From assembly GCA_016927125.1 (NCBI GenBank), contig JAFGNG010000069.1, positions 1-7,006 on the forward strand: DNA of 7,006 bases. Direction: 5' to 3'. The stretch comes from Planctomycetota bacterium. GTDB lineage: Bacteria; Planctomycetota; SZUA-567; JAFGNG01. Position numbers and translations under genes: made by a program. Each line of letters opens with the position of its first letter. Positions within the stretch are counted from its first letter, which is position 1. The notes below the pieces were generated by a model. That model did no database searches. It was not told the origin of the DNA and was given only the letters and a program-made list of their open reading frames with translations. This document shows, piece after piece, positions 6,835 through 7,006 of this stretch.

Positions 6835-6884
6835 GGCCAGGTTCTCCAACCTGGGCCTCTTAGCCGCAGACTGGAGAGTCTGCG
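6835..6884. repeat. REP-like pair of inverted hairpins
   Basis: Hairpin 1 is CCAGGTT-CTCC-AACCTGG (6837-6854), seven perfect pairs extended by GG/CC across a one-base bulge. Hairpin 2 is CGCAGACT-GGAG-AGTCTGCG (6865-6884), eight perfect pairs. Read on the opposite strand, hairpin 2 becomes CAG-ACT-CTCC-AGT-CTG, the same design as hairpin 1 (CAG-GTT-CTCC-AAC-CTG) with the middle three pairs changed on both sides. The two units are thus related, inverted and 10 bp apart, as in REP/BIME extragenic palindromes. C-rich sequence with CCCGCCC lies on both flanks. No REP-associated transposase is in the window. Confidence 0.7.
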
Positions 6885-7006
6885 CCACACCCGCCCCCTC
6901 TCTTAAAAAAAATAAAATTCCGCAGGGTTATTACTTGCAGAAAGAGACAAAGAGATTATCTTTGCAGTTATCTGACTGCCGGATATGGAATTATTAACCC
7001 GTTTAA

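Larger units (their letters stand above)
6787..7006. other. Non-coding right end after the HEAT-repeat gene
   Basis: These 220 bp contain the C-rich block and the hairpin pair listed separately, then an A-rich run (6905-6918) and a stretch with small repeats: TTGCAG at about 6935 and 6962, and GCAGT/ACTGC arms around 6965-6979. No plus-strand gene begins here with a ribosome site. A classic intrinsic terminator for the HEAT gene is not seen, because neither hairpin is followed by a T-run on the plus strand. Confidence 0.6.

Noticed and set aside
6865..6918. Intrinsic terminator formed by hairpin 2
   Set aside because: On the plus strand the stem is followed by C-rich sequence and then A residues, not a T-run. 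On the minus strand the T-run precedes the stem, so neither direction fits.
6815..6997. A 60-codon plus-strand frame after the HEAT gene
   Set aside because: It runs through both palindromic hairpins and the A-rich run, has no ribosome binding site at its ATG, and its translation resembles no known family.
6903..7004. A minus-strand reading frame entering from the right edge and ending at 6903
   Set aside because: Only about 33 codons are visible, with low-complexity content and a stop inside an A/T run; without the next kilobase it cannot be called the tail of a convergent gene.

Overview
The window reads as bacterial chromosomal DNA carrying a housekeeping block on the minus strand and one uncharacterised gene on the plus strand. 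From right to left the minus strand has polA (DNA polymerase I, 4521-1831), coaE (dephospho-CoA kinase, 1834-1232) and rho (transcription termination factor, 1161 to beyond the left edge). polA and coaE overlap by 4 bp (ATGA), and coaE has a full 8-nt Shine-Dalgarno match inside the end of polA. rho follows coaE after 70 bp with its own AAGGAG site. The three genes are therefore probably one transcription unit joining DNA replication/repair, coenzyme A synthesis and transcription termination.

A 642-bp AT-rich spacer (4522-5163) separates polA from a divergent plus-strand gene (5164-6786). This gene encodes a 540-residue protein built largely of HEAT-like helical repeats, with no recognisable catalytic domain. 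It is preceded by an exact consensus sigma-70 promoter (TTGACA, 17 bp, TATAAT) and a GGGAG ribosome binding site. The spacer also holds a weaker minus-strand promoter candidate that would give polA a leader of about 400 nt, plus several short repeated words.

The right end (6787-7006) has no supportable gene. It starts 4 bp after the HEAT gene stop with a C-rich block whose complement is a textbook G-quadruplex motif. Two neighbouring perfect hairpins follow. They share the CAG-N3-CTCC-N3-CTG architecture, but lie in opposite orientations and have different, self-compensating stem bases. This resembles a REP/BIME-type extragenic palindrome pair and is the most unusual structure in the window.

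Taxonomy is inferred only weakly. The Rho with a lysine-rich N-terminal tail and a P-loop reading QPRTGKT, the proofreading-competent PolA, the polA-coaE-rho order and the HEAT-repeat neighbour would fit the Planctomycetota-Verrucomicrobiota-Lentisphaerota group, but a database search is needed to settle this. I see no CRISPR array, tRNA, rRNA, transposase or phage gene. I did not find convincing evidence of a complete novel multi-gene system; the candidates for novelty are the HEAT protein and the palindromic element after it.
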